From Chloroflexota bacterium (GTDB taxonomy: Bacteria; Chloroflexota; Dormibacteria; CF-121): 25,576 bases of DNA. Position 1 is the first letter of the stretch, and each line of letters begins with the position of its first letter. Of the stretch, positions 7,334-15,972 are shown piece by piece. The notes below the pieces were generated by a model, which was not told the origin of the DNA, did no database searches, and worked only from the letters and a program-made list of their open reading frames with translations. Both the position numbers and the translations under genes were made by a program. The stretch is taken from positions 1 to 25,576 of the forward strand of contig VBGO01000054.1 in the NCBI GenBank assembly GCA_005882525.1, given 5' to 3'.

Positions 7334-7912
7334 ACGGTAGTGGAGGTGAACCACGCCGTTGCCGAAACGGCGTTCGTCCAGCAGCTCGAGCTTGAGGCGG
7401 ACACCGTCGGGGAGGGCCGGCTTGCCGGCTCCCACCAGGACGGGTGTGAGGAACAGGTGGTACTCGTCGACCAACCCGACCTTGATCGCCTGGGCGGCGA
7501 GGTCGGGACCGCCCACCGAGATATCCCGTCCCGCCCGCGCTTTCATCTGCCGGACCGTGTCGGCGTCGAAGGTTCGCTCGATCCGCGTCCGGGCGCTGGA
7601 TACCGTCTGCAGCGTCCCGGAGTAGACGACCTTGTCGGCCGCCTGCCATATCTTCGCGAAATCCTGCGCCACGGCCGGCTGGCCGGCGATCGTGTCCGGA
7701 CGCTCCCATGCCGCCATCACCTCGTACATCCGCCGCCCGTAGAGATAGGTGCCGATCGGCCGCTCGAGGTCGTTGACGAACGCGTGCACCTCCTCGTCCG
7801 GCGCCGCCCAGTCGAAGTTGCCGTGCTCGTCCGCGACGTATTCGTCGAGCGACGTGATCGCCGAGTAGGTCAGTTTGGCCAGGGTGGGCTCCCTTGGGGA
7901 TGCCGGTTGCAC
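7322..7912 (-). CDS. Dihydrofolate reductase family protein (RibD C-terminal-like)
   Basis: The product resembles the RibD-C/DHFR-like superfamily: LTYSAITSLDEYVAD at the start, GNFDWAAPDEEVHAFV, GTYLYGRRMYEVM, a KVVYSGTL strand, DISVGGPDLAAQAIKVGLVDEYHLFLTPVLVGAGKPALPDGVRLKLELLDERRFGNGVVHLHY at the end. These are NADPH-binding reductase folds, but the substrate of this branch is unknown; a true folate role is not implied. The listed 196-residue span begins at GTG 7912. A CTG at 7882 fits better: it would give MAKLTYSAITSLD, the usual family N-terminus, and has AAGGGAG (7895–7889) at 6-base spacing. A TATGCT hexamer at 7934–7929 suggests a separate promoter. It is the last gene of the minus-strand group. 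Confidence 0.85.
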   Translation of the reverse strand: MQPASPREPTLAKLTYSAITSLDEYVADEHGNFDWAAPDEEVHAFVNDLERPIGTYLYGRRMYEVMAAWERPDTIAGQPAVAQDFAKIWQAADKVVYSGTLQTVSSARTRIERTFDADTVRQMKARAGRDISVGGPDLAAQAIKVGLVDEYHLFLTPVLVGAGKPALPDGVRLKLELLDERRFGNGVVHLHYRTRT

Positions 7913-7936
7913 CTCGCCGGCTTACCACAGCATAGG

Positions 7937-7981
7937 GACGGTGCCGGTCGAACGACTCAGGCGGCGAGGGCCGGCACCGTC
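7937..7981 (-). terminator. 11-bp perfect inverted repeat at the glycosyltransferase 3' end
   Basis: GACGGTGCCGG (7937–7947) is the exact reverse complement of CCGGCACCGTC (7971–7981), separated by 23 bases. The hairpin overlaps the stop codon of the upstream minus-strand gene and sits just before the TATGCT ahead of the DHFR-like gene. It may end or attenuate transcription between the two genes. No T-tract follows. Confidence 0.4.
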
Positions 7982-9237
7982 GCCGTCGTCGGCCGCCGCT
8001 CGTTGCGTAGCGCGACCCAGACGCTGGCGAAGACGAGGATGGTGCCGATGACATAGGCCTCGCTCGACAGCCGGGTGGCGGCCTGCGGGATCAGGTCGAG
8101 GGGACCAACCCAATGGGGGAGGGGGTAGACGACCAGCAGGTAATGAATGGCGGGCGCCGCCGAGAAGCAGATCCAGGCCGCCAGCAGGGCCCGGATTTGG
8201 GCGCGCGACATCAGGCCGGCGAGCGCCTGGCGGACGAGCAGCACGATCGGCAGGATCAGGACCACCAGGGGAAAGCTCCAGGTGACGCTGCTGATCAATG
8301 GCAGGGCGGTCACCGCCAGTGCGAACTCGAGCCGCGACCGTGACGCCCGCGAGCTGGCCCGCAGCACGATGGCGAGCAGCACCAGGACGGCCGGCCAGTC
8401 GATCAGGCGGCCGCACCAGCCGGCGCTCCCGCCGGCGTTTGCGGTGTTGGGATCGCAGAGCCGGGCGGCGACCCCGGCCAGCGACTGGTTTTCTCGATAG
8501 CCGGTGCCCGCGGCCAGGTGGGGGAGCATCTCGCGGAAGTAATAGAGGTTGTGGTCGAGTCCCGTGACCGCCAGGCCGAGCGCCAGTCCGCCCAGTCCGG
8601 TCAGAGTCGCCGCGGCGAGCAGCGTCCAGTGCCGGCGCCAGGCGAGGTAGGGGAGGAGGGCCGCCGGGAAGAGCTTGAAGACCGCCGCGGCGCCGACGAG
8701 CACGCCGCTGGCGGCGTCGCGCCGGCGGTGCCAGCCGGCCCAGGCCGCCGTCAGCAAGAGCAGGAGCAGCGAGTTCATCGTCCCCGCCATGACCGTGTTG
8801 GCCAGCGGGAAGAAGGTCGTCAGCACCGCCACCAGGGCGAGTAGCTCCGCCCGGTTCGGCCGGCCGATCATCCGATAGATGATCAGCACGCTGGCCAGGA
8901 CCGCGGCCTGGATCACGAACAGCCAGATCCGGACGGCGAGGTCGTTCGACAGCCAGGTGAACGGGATAAGCAGCACGGCGAAGGCCGGCGGGTAGAGATA
9001 CCCACTGCTCAGCGACCAGTCCCACGGCACGTGGGTCCGGATGAAATCGGCGTAGGGGTCGCCACCGGTGGTGATCTGCCGGGCGGCGAAGAGGTAGTCC
9101 TGGAAGTCGTCTGCACGGGGCGCCGGCGGGCCCAGCAGGGGCAGCAGGAAGCGCCAGGCGTAGAAGGCCAGCAGGATGCCGATCAGGCCGCTGAGGGCAA
9201 GCTGGCGCGCATCGGGCCAACCCAGCAATCGCCGCAC
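7957..9237 (-). CDS. Multi-pass membrane glycosyltransferase, GT87/DUF2029-like
   Basis: The 426-residue protein is strongly hydrophobic, with about ten predicted membrane helices by eye. The first helix (about residues 15–33) is followed by a periplasmic-type loop, PRADDFQDYLFAARQITTGGDPY, where Asp residues match the position of the catalytic Asp in GT-C polyprenyl-phosphate mannosyltransferases. Further family-like features are SSGYLYPPAFAVLLIPF, ANTVMAGTMNSLLLLL and VLVGAAAVFKLFPAALLPYLAWRR. Proteins of this type transfer sugars from polyprenyl-phosphate donors to lipids or glycans outside the membrane. The acceptor here cannot be told. The start is GTG 9237; it lies 39 bases downstream of the asparaginase stop on the same strand, so the genes are probably co-transcribed, although no functional link is evident. 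Confidence 0.75.
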   Translation of the reverse strand: MRRLLGWPDARQLALSGLIGILLAFYAWRFLLPLLGPPAPRADDFQDYLFAARQITTGGDPYADFIRTHVPWDWSLSSGYLYPPAFAVLLIPFTWLSNDLAVRIWLFVIQAAVLASVLIIYRMIGRPNRAELLALVAVLTTFFPLANTVMAGTMNSLLLLLLTAAWAGWHRRRDAASGVLVGAAAVFKLFPAALLPYLAWRRHWTLLAAATLTGLGGLALGLAVTGLDHNLYYFREMLPHLAAGTGYRENQSLAGVAARLCDPNTANAGGSAGWCGRLIDWPAVLVLLAIVLRASSRASRSRLEFALAVTALPLISSVTWSFPLVVLILPIVLLVRQALAGLMSRAQIRALLAAWICFSAAPAIHYLLVVYPLPHWVGPLDLIPQAATRLSSEAYVIGTILVFASVWVALRNERRPTTATVPALAA

Positions 9238-9276
9238 GGCGATATAACCGGCGAAACGGGCCAGTCACGCCCGGCG

Positions 9277-10290
9277 TTACACGGCCGTTACGTTGACGGA
9301 CGAGAGCTCGAGCAGCGGGCGGACGCGGCCCACCTCGAGGCCCTTGTGGTTTTTCAGCGTCGGATGGGCGAAACGCTCGAGGGCCTGCCGCTCACCCGCC
9401 TCCAGCCAACCCAGCTGGGAAAGGGCCGCCATCACCGCAACCGAGATCCAGGTCCCGTCCCCACTTTCCAGTTTGAGGGCAAGGCCGCGGCCCGACCGCC
9501 GGTCGGCGGTACAGTGCGCACCAGCGGCACCCCCTTTGGCCAACAGCCGGCCCCGGGTAGTCTCCATCAGCGCCGTGTCGAAACGCGCCGTCCCGCCGAC
9601 CAGGTAGGGGTGTGTGGTCATCGCCTCGACCGCCGTCCGGGCCGCCGCGTCGTTCGAGGTCACCAGTCCGGCAAAACTGCGCGCCATGGCGGACAGCGGC
9701 ACGGCGGCGTTGGGGGCGCTGCAGCCATCGATGCCGTAGACGATGTCGGCATCCCGGCAACCGGAAAATTCCTCGACCACCTCGCGGATGCGCTGCTGGA
9801 TGGGATGCGACGTTTCCAGGTATGTCTTAAGTGGCGCCTCCAGGACGCGACCGGCGGCGAGCATCCCGCTGTGCTTGCCCGAGCAGTTGTTGAAGACGGC
9901 GATCGGCTCCGGCATCTGGCAGCGGACGGCGCTGGCGGCCGGCTCGTAGTAGGGCCAGTGTGCGCCGCACTGCAGCGCCGACTCCTCCACGCCGGCGTGA
10001 GCCAGCAGGTCGCGGACCACCGCGACGTGGCGCGGCTCCCCATTGTGGGAGGCGCACATGATGGCGACGTGCTCGCTGGTGAGGCCAAAGCGCGCCACGA
10101 TCCCGGAGCGAAGGCTGGCGATCGCCTGGAGCGGCTTGGCACAGGAGCGGAAGTAGGTCCGGCGGTCGGGGTCCCCGCCAGTTGCCACCATGCCGCCGTT
10201 GGGGTCGCAGGCGGCCAGATGGCCCCGCAGGATTCCCTCGTCGACCTCGCCCCGCTCCACCAGGACCATGGGCGCGGCCGCATTCGGCAT
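9277..10290 (-). CDS. L-asparaginase II family amidohydrolase (Rhizobium etli type)
   Basis: The 337-residue product matches the Asparaginase_II family, distinct from the E. coli AnsB fold. The two Ser/Cys–Lys motifs are intact: RSCAKPLQA with S49 and K52, and NNCSGKHSGML with C136 and K139, one residue offset from the R. etli ReAV numbering (S48/K51, C135/K138). A further cysteine occurs in GAAGAHCTA, matching the third zinc-ligand cysteine of that enzyme. GIDGCSAPNAAVPL and CASHNGEPRH are also family features. The enzyme hydrolyses asparagine to aspartate and ammonia in the cytoplasm; no signal peptide is present. The ATG at 10290 lies 7 bases after a TATACT hexamer, suggesting a leaderless transcript. 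It is the first gene of the minus-strand group and divergent from ftsE. Confidence 0.88.
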   Translation of the reverse strand: MPNAAAPMVLVERGEVDEGILRGHLAACDPNGGMVATGGDPDRRTYFRSCAKPLQAIASLRSGIVARFGLTSEHVAIMCASHNGEPRHVAVVRDLLAHAGVEESALQCGAHWPYYEPAASAVRCQMPEPIAVFNNCSGKHSGMLAAGRVLEAPLKTYLETSHPIQQRIREVVEEFSGCRDADIVYGIDGCSAPNAAVPLSAMARSFAGLVTSNDAAARTAVEAMTTHPYLVGGTARFDTALMETTRGRLLAKGGAAGAHCTADRRSGRGLALKLESGDGTWISVAVMAALSQLGWLEAGERQALERFAHPTLKNHKGLEVGRVRPLLELSSVNVTAV

Positions 10291-10297
10291 TGACCTG

Positions 10298-10303
10298 AGT
10301 ATA
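10298..10303 (-). promoter_or_regulatory. -10 hexamer immediately ahead of asparaginase
   Basis: On the minus strand TATACT (10303–10298) is followed by 7 bases and then the ATG at 10290. A transcript start at the usual distance would fall on or beside the A of the start codon. No good -35 lies 16–18 bases upstream. Confidence 0.45.
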
Positions 10304-10369
10304 AAGAGCGAGTCCCGCGCGACTTTGGACAGGGAGTGAAATGACGCAGCAATGCGCGACGAGATGCCC

Positions 10370-10375
10370 TATACT
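10370..10375 (+). promoter_or_regulatory. Candidate -10 for the ftsEX operon
   Basis: TATACT at 10370–10375 in the divergent gap (10291–10500) is the best plus-strand -10. It predicts a start near 10382 and a leader of roughly 60–120 bases depending on the ftsE start. No clear -35 is visible. Confidence 0.35.
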
Positions 10376-10500
10376 TCCCGAGTTATTCGGCCCGCAGGGG
10401 CCCAGCCCGTCGTGGCACCGGCTCTCGTAATGGATTTGTTCTCGTGCCAGCAACAATCACGATCCAGCCCACACGGACGACGCTGCCCGGAAAGGCGCGC

Positions 10501-11200
<700 letters not shown>

Positions 11201-11226
<26 letters not shown>

Positions 11227-12103
11227 CTTCGCCTTCAGCAGTGCCTGGCAGAACTTCTGGCGCAATGCCGCGGTCAGCATCGCGAGCGTGCTCATCGTTT
11301 GGGTCGTACTGCTCGCGCTCGGCGCCCTCTTGCTCGTGCTGCACTCGCTCGACCAGATCGTGGCCCTCGAGAAAACCAAGGCGAGCGCGATCTCGGTCTA
11401 CCTCGCGGATAGCACGCCGCTCAGCAGCGCCATGGACTTCAAACTGCACCTCGAGAGTGACCCGCGGGTGACGAACGTCACCTACGTGTCCAAGGACCAG
11501 GCGATGGCAAGGTTTCGCCAGTTGCCGGCGTTAGACCCGAGCGTGATCGATACGCTGGGCACCAACCCACTGCCGGCCAGCCTCGACGTGACGGTCAGGG
11601 ACATTCGTGACCTGGCGGCGATCGATCAGGAGGTCCGGACCTCACCGCTGGTCGACAAGTCGCCCGCCACGAACTACGAACCCAATGTCATCGACAAGAT
11701 CATCCTGCTGGCTCGGGTGGCTGGCATTGCTGGGCTGGTCCTCATCATCGGGTTGACCGGTCTGTCGGTGTTCATCATCATGCTCACCATCCGGACCGCC
11801 ATTTATCTGCGGCGAAAGGAAATCGAGGTGATGAAGCTGGTCGGCGCCACCGACTGGTTCGTGCGCTGGCCCTTCATCGTCGAAGGCCTGATCGTGGGCA
11901 TGGTCGGGGCGGTGGTGGCGGTGCTGATCGTCGGCTTCGGCTACCGGCCGGCGGTTGTCAACCTGCAAAGCGTGCTGATCTTCGTGCCGCTCGCCTTTGA
12001 CCCCTATTACCTGCGGGTCGTGCTGGCGGCGATGCTCGCCTTCGGCCTGCTGCTAGGAAGTGTTGGGAGCTATCTGGGTGTAAGGCGGTTCCTCAAGCAG
12101 TGA
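11201..12103 (+). CDS. ftsX: Cell division permease-like protein FtsX
   Basis: The 300-residue protein has the FtsX topology: a cytoplasmic N-terminus, helix 1 (about 24–48), an extracytoplasmic domain (about 50–165) with ISVYLAD and VTNVTYVSKDQAMARF, then three more helices. The conserved cytoplasmic loop RRKEIEVMKLVGATDWFVRWPFIVEG lies between helices 2 and 3, and the protein ends GVRRFLKQ. FtsX passes conformational signals from FtsE to a murein hydrolase or its activator outside the membrane. The ATG at 11201 is preceded by GGGAGGG at 4-base spacing, inside the end of ftsE. The stop overlaps the GTG of the M23 gene by four bases, so the three genes are translationally linked. Confidence 0.95.
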
Positions 12104-13269
12104 GGTCGGCTCGCCTCCAGGCGGGGATCGCGATTGCGATCCTGACTATCGTGCTGCTGAGCACGGTTTCCGACTCGATCTACGACAAGCAACACCAGCT
12201 GCAAGGTCTCAACGGGCAGATCGTCGCCACCAAGACGCAGATTCGCCAGCTCCTCGAGCAACAGCGCGTGCTGCAGAGCCAGATCGCCGCCCTCGATGCC
12301 CAACTCCGGACGGTTCAGGCGCAGATCGACCAGGAGACGGCGAAGCTGGTCGTGCTCGGCCAGCAGGTCGACCAGGCAAAGGAGCAGCTGGCGCTCAAGC
12401 AGGCGGAGCTCAAGCGAGAGATCGCGGATTTCGGCCACCGGATGCGCATCATGTACAAGAGCGGCCAGGTCAGCGGCATCGAGCTCGTCTTCTCGGCCGC
12501 GAACTTCACCGACCTGATGAATCGGATCTTCTTTTTCAACGATATCGTCCGGGAAGACCGCCGCCAGGTGGCGGAGCTGCAGAAGCAGCGCGCGGCGATC
12601 GAGGCCATGAAGGCCGACCTCGAAGCCAAGCAGGCCGAGCAGGCGCGGGTCGTCAAGCAGATCCAGGACCAAAAGGCGCAGCTGCAGGCGGTGCGGGACC
12701 AGCGGGCCGCCCGTCAGCAACAGATCGCCGCCATCGAGGCGCAGTTTCAGCGGATGCTGGCCGACATGCAAGCGCAGCGCGCCGCTTTGCAAGCGCAGAT
12801 CGCGTCCCTGATCCATGAAAGCTTCCGGGCGCGGTCATCGGGCAAGTGGAAGTGGCCGATCGACGGCGTCATCACGCAGGGCTTCGGCTGCACCAGCTAT
12901 CCGTTCGAGCCCTACGATCCCAGTTGCCCCAGCCACCACTTCCACAGTGGCATCGATCTTGCAAATGATTACGGCACCCCGGTCCATGCCGCCGACGGTG
13001 GGATCGTTCATAACTTCACCATGGGCTGCGGCTGGGGCGGCGGGCTGTGCGGCTACGGCCGCTACGTGGTGATGGTGCACGCCGGCGGGTTTACCACGCT
13101 GTACGGGCACCTCTCCAGCTGGGCGGTCGGTGATGGGGCGCAGGTCGACAAAGACACCGTGATCGGATACGAGGGCAGCACCGGCAACTCCACCGGCCCG
13201 CATCTCCACTTTGAGATCGACCTGGCCGGCACACCCGTCGACCCGCTGGCCTACCTCCCGGTTTCGTGA
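12100..13269 (+). CDS. EnvC/PcsB-like coiled-coil M23 murein hydrolase
   Basis: The 389-residue protein has an N-terminal signal anchor (about 7–25), a very long Gln/Ala-rich coiled coil (about 30–245), and a C-terminal M23 (LytM) domain. The zinc-binding residues are intact: H282 and D286 in HSGIDLA, and the H-L-H motif at 368–370 in GPHLHFEI. This suggests an active endopeptidase rather than a degenerate activator such as E. coli EnvC. Coiled-coil proteins of this type bind the extracellular domain of FtsX and cut peptidoglycan cross-links at division. The GTG start overlaps the ftsX stop, supporting a direct FtsEX partner. Extra cysteines in the M23 domain (in FGCTSYPFEPYDPSCP and GCGWGGGLCG) could form disulfides. 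Confidence 0.9.
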   Translation: MRSARLQAGIAIAILTIVLLSTVSDSIYDKQHQLQGLNGQIVATKTQIRQLLEQQRVLQSQIAALDAQLRTVQAQIDQETAKLVVLGQQVDQAKEQLALKQAELKREIADFGHRMRIMYKSGQVSGIELVFSAANFTDLMNRIFFFNDIVREDRRQVAELQKQRAAIEAMKADLEAKQAEQARVVKQIQDQKAQLQAVRDQRAARQQQIAAIEAQFQRMLADMQAQRAALQAQIASLIHESFRARSSGKWKWPIDGVITQGFGCTSYPFEPYDPSCPSHHFHSGIDLANDYGTPVHAADGGIVHNFTMGCGWGGGLCGYGRYVVMVHAGGFTTLYGHLSSWAVGDGAQVDKDTVIGYEGSTGNSTGPHLHFEIDLAGTPVDPLAYLPVS

Positions 13270-13316
13270 TCGATCCCCGGCCGCCGTCGCCGGCGCCTGA
13301 TTCTCCGAAGCGGGGC

Positions 13317-13322
13317 GATAAT
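13317..13322 (+). promoter_or_regulatory. -10 hexamer immediately ahead of the S41 protease
   Basis: GATAAT (13317–13322) is followed by 6 bases and then ATG 13329. This position predicts a leaderless transcript for the protease gene in addition to read-through from ftsEX. No Shine-Dalgarno motif is present. Confidence 0.4.
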
Positions 13323-13328
13323 CCTCTA

Positions 13329-14540
13329 ATGCCTCGACTCAAGAACATCGCGGTCATGCTCGCCATCGCGATCGGCGCGTTCTACGCCGGCGGCCTCGCC
13401 GAGTTCCAGTGGGGCGGGTATGCCCCCGACTGGGCGAAGGCGTTGCTCTTCTATACGCCCCCCAAGTCCAATGTCGATTACCGCGCGCTCGACGAAGTCT
13501 TCACCACCATCCAGCAGCATTACGTCAAGCCCAATGCGGACGCGGTCAAGCTCACCGAGGGCGCCGCCGCTGGAATGGTCGGCGCATTGGGCGACCAGTT
13601 CTCCCGCTACCTGACGGCGCAGGAATATCAGTCGAACCTGAGCTTCCTCAACGGGCAATTCGCCGGCATCGGCGCGTCGGTGGAGCAGAAGGGTGACCAG
13701 ATTCTGATCGCGGGCGTCCTGCCCACCACCCCGGCGGAGAAAGCCGGCCTCAAAGCCGGTGACGTCATCACCGCCGTGGACGGCCAGAGCACCAAGGGGT
13801 GGACGGCCGATGACGCCGTCAAGCACATCCGGGGCAAGGCCAATACCCAGGTCCAGGTCCAGGTCAGCCGCAACGGTCAGACGCTGACGTTCAATCTGAC
13901 CCGTCAGGAGATCAACGTGCCCAGCGTCGCCACCCATATCTTCGACAGCCGGGTCCTCTATATCCGAATCTTCGACTTTGGCAGCCGGACGGCCACCGAG
14001 TTCGACCAGGCGCTCAAAAACAACCTCAAGGGGTCGGTCAACCTGATCCTGCTCGACCTGCGGGACAACCCTGGCGGATATGTCGATGCGGCCAACGACG
14101 TCATCAGCGAGTTCGTCAGCCAGGGGACCAGCACGATCCTGGTCGAACGCGCCGGCAAGCAAGATGTGCGAAAGGTCACCGGCAACGGCCGCGCGTACGG
14201 CAATTCGCTGGTCGTCCTGGTGAACGAGAATTCGGCGAGCGCCTCGGAGATCACCGCCGGAGCCATCAAAGACCATAACCGTGGCAAGCTGGTCGGCGTC
14301 AAAACCTTCGGTAAGGGCTCGGTCCAGCAAGACTTCCGGCTGCGCGACAACAGTGACCTGCACCTGACGATCGCCGAGTGGCTGACCCCCAATCGCCACT
14401 CGATCGAAAAGACCGGCATCACCCCGGACAAGATAGTGACCTTGCCGAGTGCCGCGGACGAGTATTCGGTGGAGCAGGCACCCAACAGCTTCGCCAAGGA
14501 CCTGCAGCTGACCGCCGCGCTCGCCATGCTGGAGGCTTAG
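13329..14540 (+). CDS. ctpA: S41 family C-terminal processing peptidase
   Basis: The 403-residue protein has a short basic N-terminus and a hydrophobic signal segment (MPRLKNIAVMLAIAIGAFYAGG), so it acts outside the membrane. An S41 N-terminal helix region is followed by a PDZ domain (about 100–190) with FAGIGASVEQ and AEKAGLKAGDVITAVDG, then the protease core with LDLRDNPGGYVDAA. By alignment to E. coli Prc, the catalytic pair is S304 in NSASASEI and K329 in TFGKGSVQQ. These Ser/Lys proteases trim protein C-termini and often control cell-wall hydrolases, which fits its position directly after the FtsEX–M23 genes. I preferred ATG 13329 to GTG 13266, because the latter would put a Pro-rich stretch before the signal segment and overlap the M23 stop. 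Confidence 0.93.
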   Translation: MPRLKNIAVMLAIAIGAFYAGGLAEFQWGGYAPDWAKALLFYTPPKSNVDYRALDEVFTTIQQHYVKPNADAVKLTEGAAAGMVGALGDQFSRYLTAQEYQSNLSFLNGQFAGIGASVEQKGDQILIAGVLPTTPAEKAGLKAGDVITAVDGQSTKGWTADDAVKHIRGKANTQVQVQVSRNGQTLTFNLTRQEINVPSVATHIFDSRVLYIRIFDFGSRTATEFDQALKNNLKGSVNLILLDLRDNPGGYVDAANDVISEFVSQGTSTILVERAGKQDVRKVTGNGRAYGNSLVVLVNENSASASEITAGAIKDHNRGKLVGVKTFGKGSVQQDFRLRDNSDLHLTIAEWLTPNRHSIEKTGITPDKIVTLPSAADEYSVEQAPNSFAKDLQLTAALAMLEA

Positions 14541-14560
14541 GCGACCCGAATGATGGTCGC

Positions 14561-14566
14561 TACAAT
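14561..14566 (+). promoter_or_regulatory. -10 hexamer immediately ahead of the E3 gene
   Basis: TACAAT (14561–14566) lies 8 bases before ATG 14575. The predicted transcript start is within a base or two of the start codon. No Shine-Dalgarno is visible, so the dehydrogenase operon probably begins with a leaderless message. Confidence 0.45.
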
Positions 14567-14574
14567 CGTTTCGT

Positions 14575-15969
14575 ATGCCCGATGAGGCGTTTGACGTAGC
14601 CGTCATCGGCGGCGGCTCCGCCGGGTATGTCGGTGCCATCCGTGGAGCCCAATTGGGGCTCAAGGTCGCGGTCATCGAGAAGGAGAAGGTGGGGGGCACC
14701 TGCCTGCACCGGGGGTGCATCCCAACCAAGTCGTTTCTCCATTCGTCCGAGCTGGCGCATCAGATCCATACGGCCGGCGCACTCGGCCTGAAAACCGACG
14801 GCCTGCAGGTCGATTGGCCGGCGGTCCTGAAGCGCAAGCAGGCGGTCGTCGACCAGCTCTGGCACGGCGTCGAGTTCCTGCTGAAGAAGAACAAGGTGAC
14901 GGTGATCAAAGGTGAGGGCATCATCGAATCCGAGCACACCGTGACTGTCAAGGACAGCGGGCAGGCGGTCAACGCGCGCAACCTCCTGGTCGCCACCGGC
15001 TCGCGTCCCAAGTCGCTGCCCGGGCTGAAGATGGATGGCGATCGGGTCATCAACAGCGACCACGCGGTCAACCTCGAAGCCATGCCGAAATCGATCGTGA
15101 TCGTGGGCGCCGGCGCGGTGGGGACGGAGTTTGCCTGCGTCTACAACGGCTACGGCGCCGACGTGACGCTCGTCGAGTTCCTCCCCACCTTGCTCCCGCT
15201 CGAGGACGCGGAGGTCGGCCAGCAGCTGGCCAAGGTTCTCGGCAAGCGCGGCATCAAGGTGCTCACCGGCGCGCAGGTCCAGCCGGAGAGCCTGAAACAG
15301 GCGAACGGCAAGATGACGGTCTCGGTAAAGACCGGCGATCAAACGCAGACCATCGAGGGCGAGCGGATGTTGGTCGCCGTCGGTCGTGAGGGGATCACCG
15401 ACGGCTTCGGCCTAGAAAAGCTCGACATCCAGCTCGAGAAGGGCTACATCAAGACCGACGAGCATTACCGCACCGGGCACCCGAATGTTTACGCCGCCGG
15501 TGACGTGATCGGCAACTTCCTGCTGGCGCACGTCGCCTACTACGAAGGCGAACACATCATGGAGCACATCGCTGGCAAGAATCCCAAGCCGCTCGATTAC
15601 AACCGGGTGCCGCGTGCCACCTACAGTTACCCGCAGGTCGCCAGCCTGGGCTTGTCGGAGAAGCAGGCGCGCGACCAGGGCCTCAAGGTCAAGGTCGGCA
15701 AGTTCCCACTCGCCGGCAATGCCAAGTCCGTCATCCTCGGTGAGACCGAGGGCTTCGTGAAGATCATCAGCGATGAGGAGTCGGATGAGCTGGTCGGGGT
15801 TTTCATTCTGGGCCCCAATGCCACCGAGCTGATCGCCGAGACGGCGCTGGCCAAGCTGCTCGAATCAACGCCCTTCGAGATCGGGGCCAGCATCGCTCCG
15901 CATCCGACCGTCTCGGAGTCCGTCAAGGAGGCCGCGCTGGCCGTCGACGGCGTCGCGATCCACATCTAG
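14575..15969 (+). CDS. lpdA: Dihydrolipoyl dehydrogenase (E3 component)
   Basis: This 464-residue flavoprotein has the FAD-binding GGGSAGYVGA motif at the N-terminus, the redox disulfide pair C43 and C48 in GGTCLHRGCIPTK, the NAD-binding VIVGAGAVGTEFA, the second FAD motif NVYAAGDVIG, and the C-terminal dimer-interface APHPTVSESVKEAA with the catalytic His. It re-oxidises the dihydrolipoyl group on E2 with NAD in the cytoplasm. It heads a run of E3–E1alpha–E1beta–E2, the order of the Bacillus bkd operon (lpdV–bkdAA–bkdAB–bkdB). The next gene begins 3 bases after its stop. Length and motifs are normal. E3 can be shared among pyruvate, 2-oxoglutarate and branched-chain complexes; here the neighbours point to branched-chain acids. 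Confidence 0.95.
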   Translation: MPDEAFDVAVIGGGSAGYVGAIRGAQLGLKVAVIEKEKVGGTCLHRGCIPTKSFLHSSELAHQIHTAGALGLKTDGLQVDWPAVLKRKQAVVDQLWHGVEFLLKKNKVTVIKGEGIIESEHTVTVKDSGQAVNARNLLVATGSRPKSLPGLKMDGDRVINSDHAVNLEAMPKSIVIVGAGAVGTEFACVYNGYGADVTLVEFLPTLLPLEDAEVGQQLAKVLGKRGIKVLTGAQVQPESLKQANGKMTVSVKTGDQTQTIEGERMLVAVGREGITDGFGLEKLDIQLEKGYIKTDEHYRTGHPNVYAAGDVIGNFLLAHVAYYEGEHIMEHIAGKNPKPLDYNRVPRATYSYPQVASLGLSEKQARDQGLKVKVGKFPLAGNAKSVILGETEGFVKIISDEESDELVGVFILGPNATELIAETALAKLLESTPFEIGASIAPHPTVSESVKEAALAVDGVAIHI

Positions 15970-15972
15970 CCG

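Noticed and set aside
7922..9268. An alternative 448-codon minus-strand frame over the glycosyltransferase
   Set aside because: Its Arg/Pro/Gly-rich composition is unlike a protein, while the other minus frame gives a clean multi-helix membrane protein.
9031..10293. A 420-codon plus-strand open frame opposite asparaginase
   Set aside because: The minus strand encodes a clear asparaginase with catalytic motifs; the plus frame has no domain pattern.
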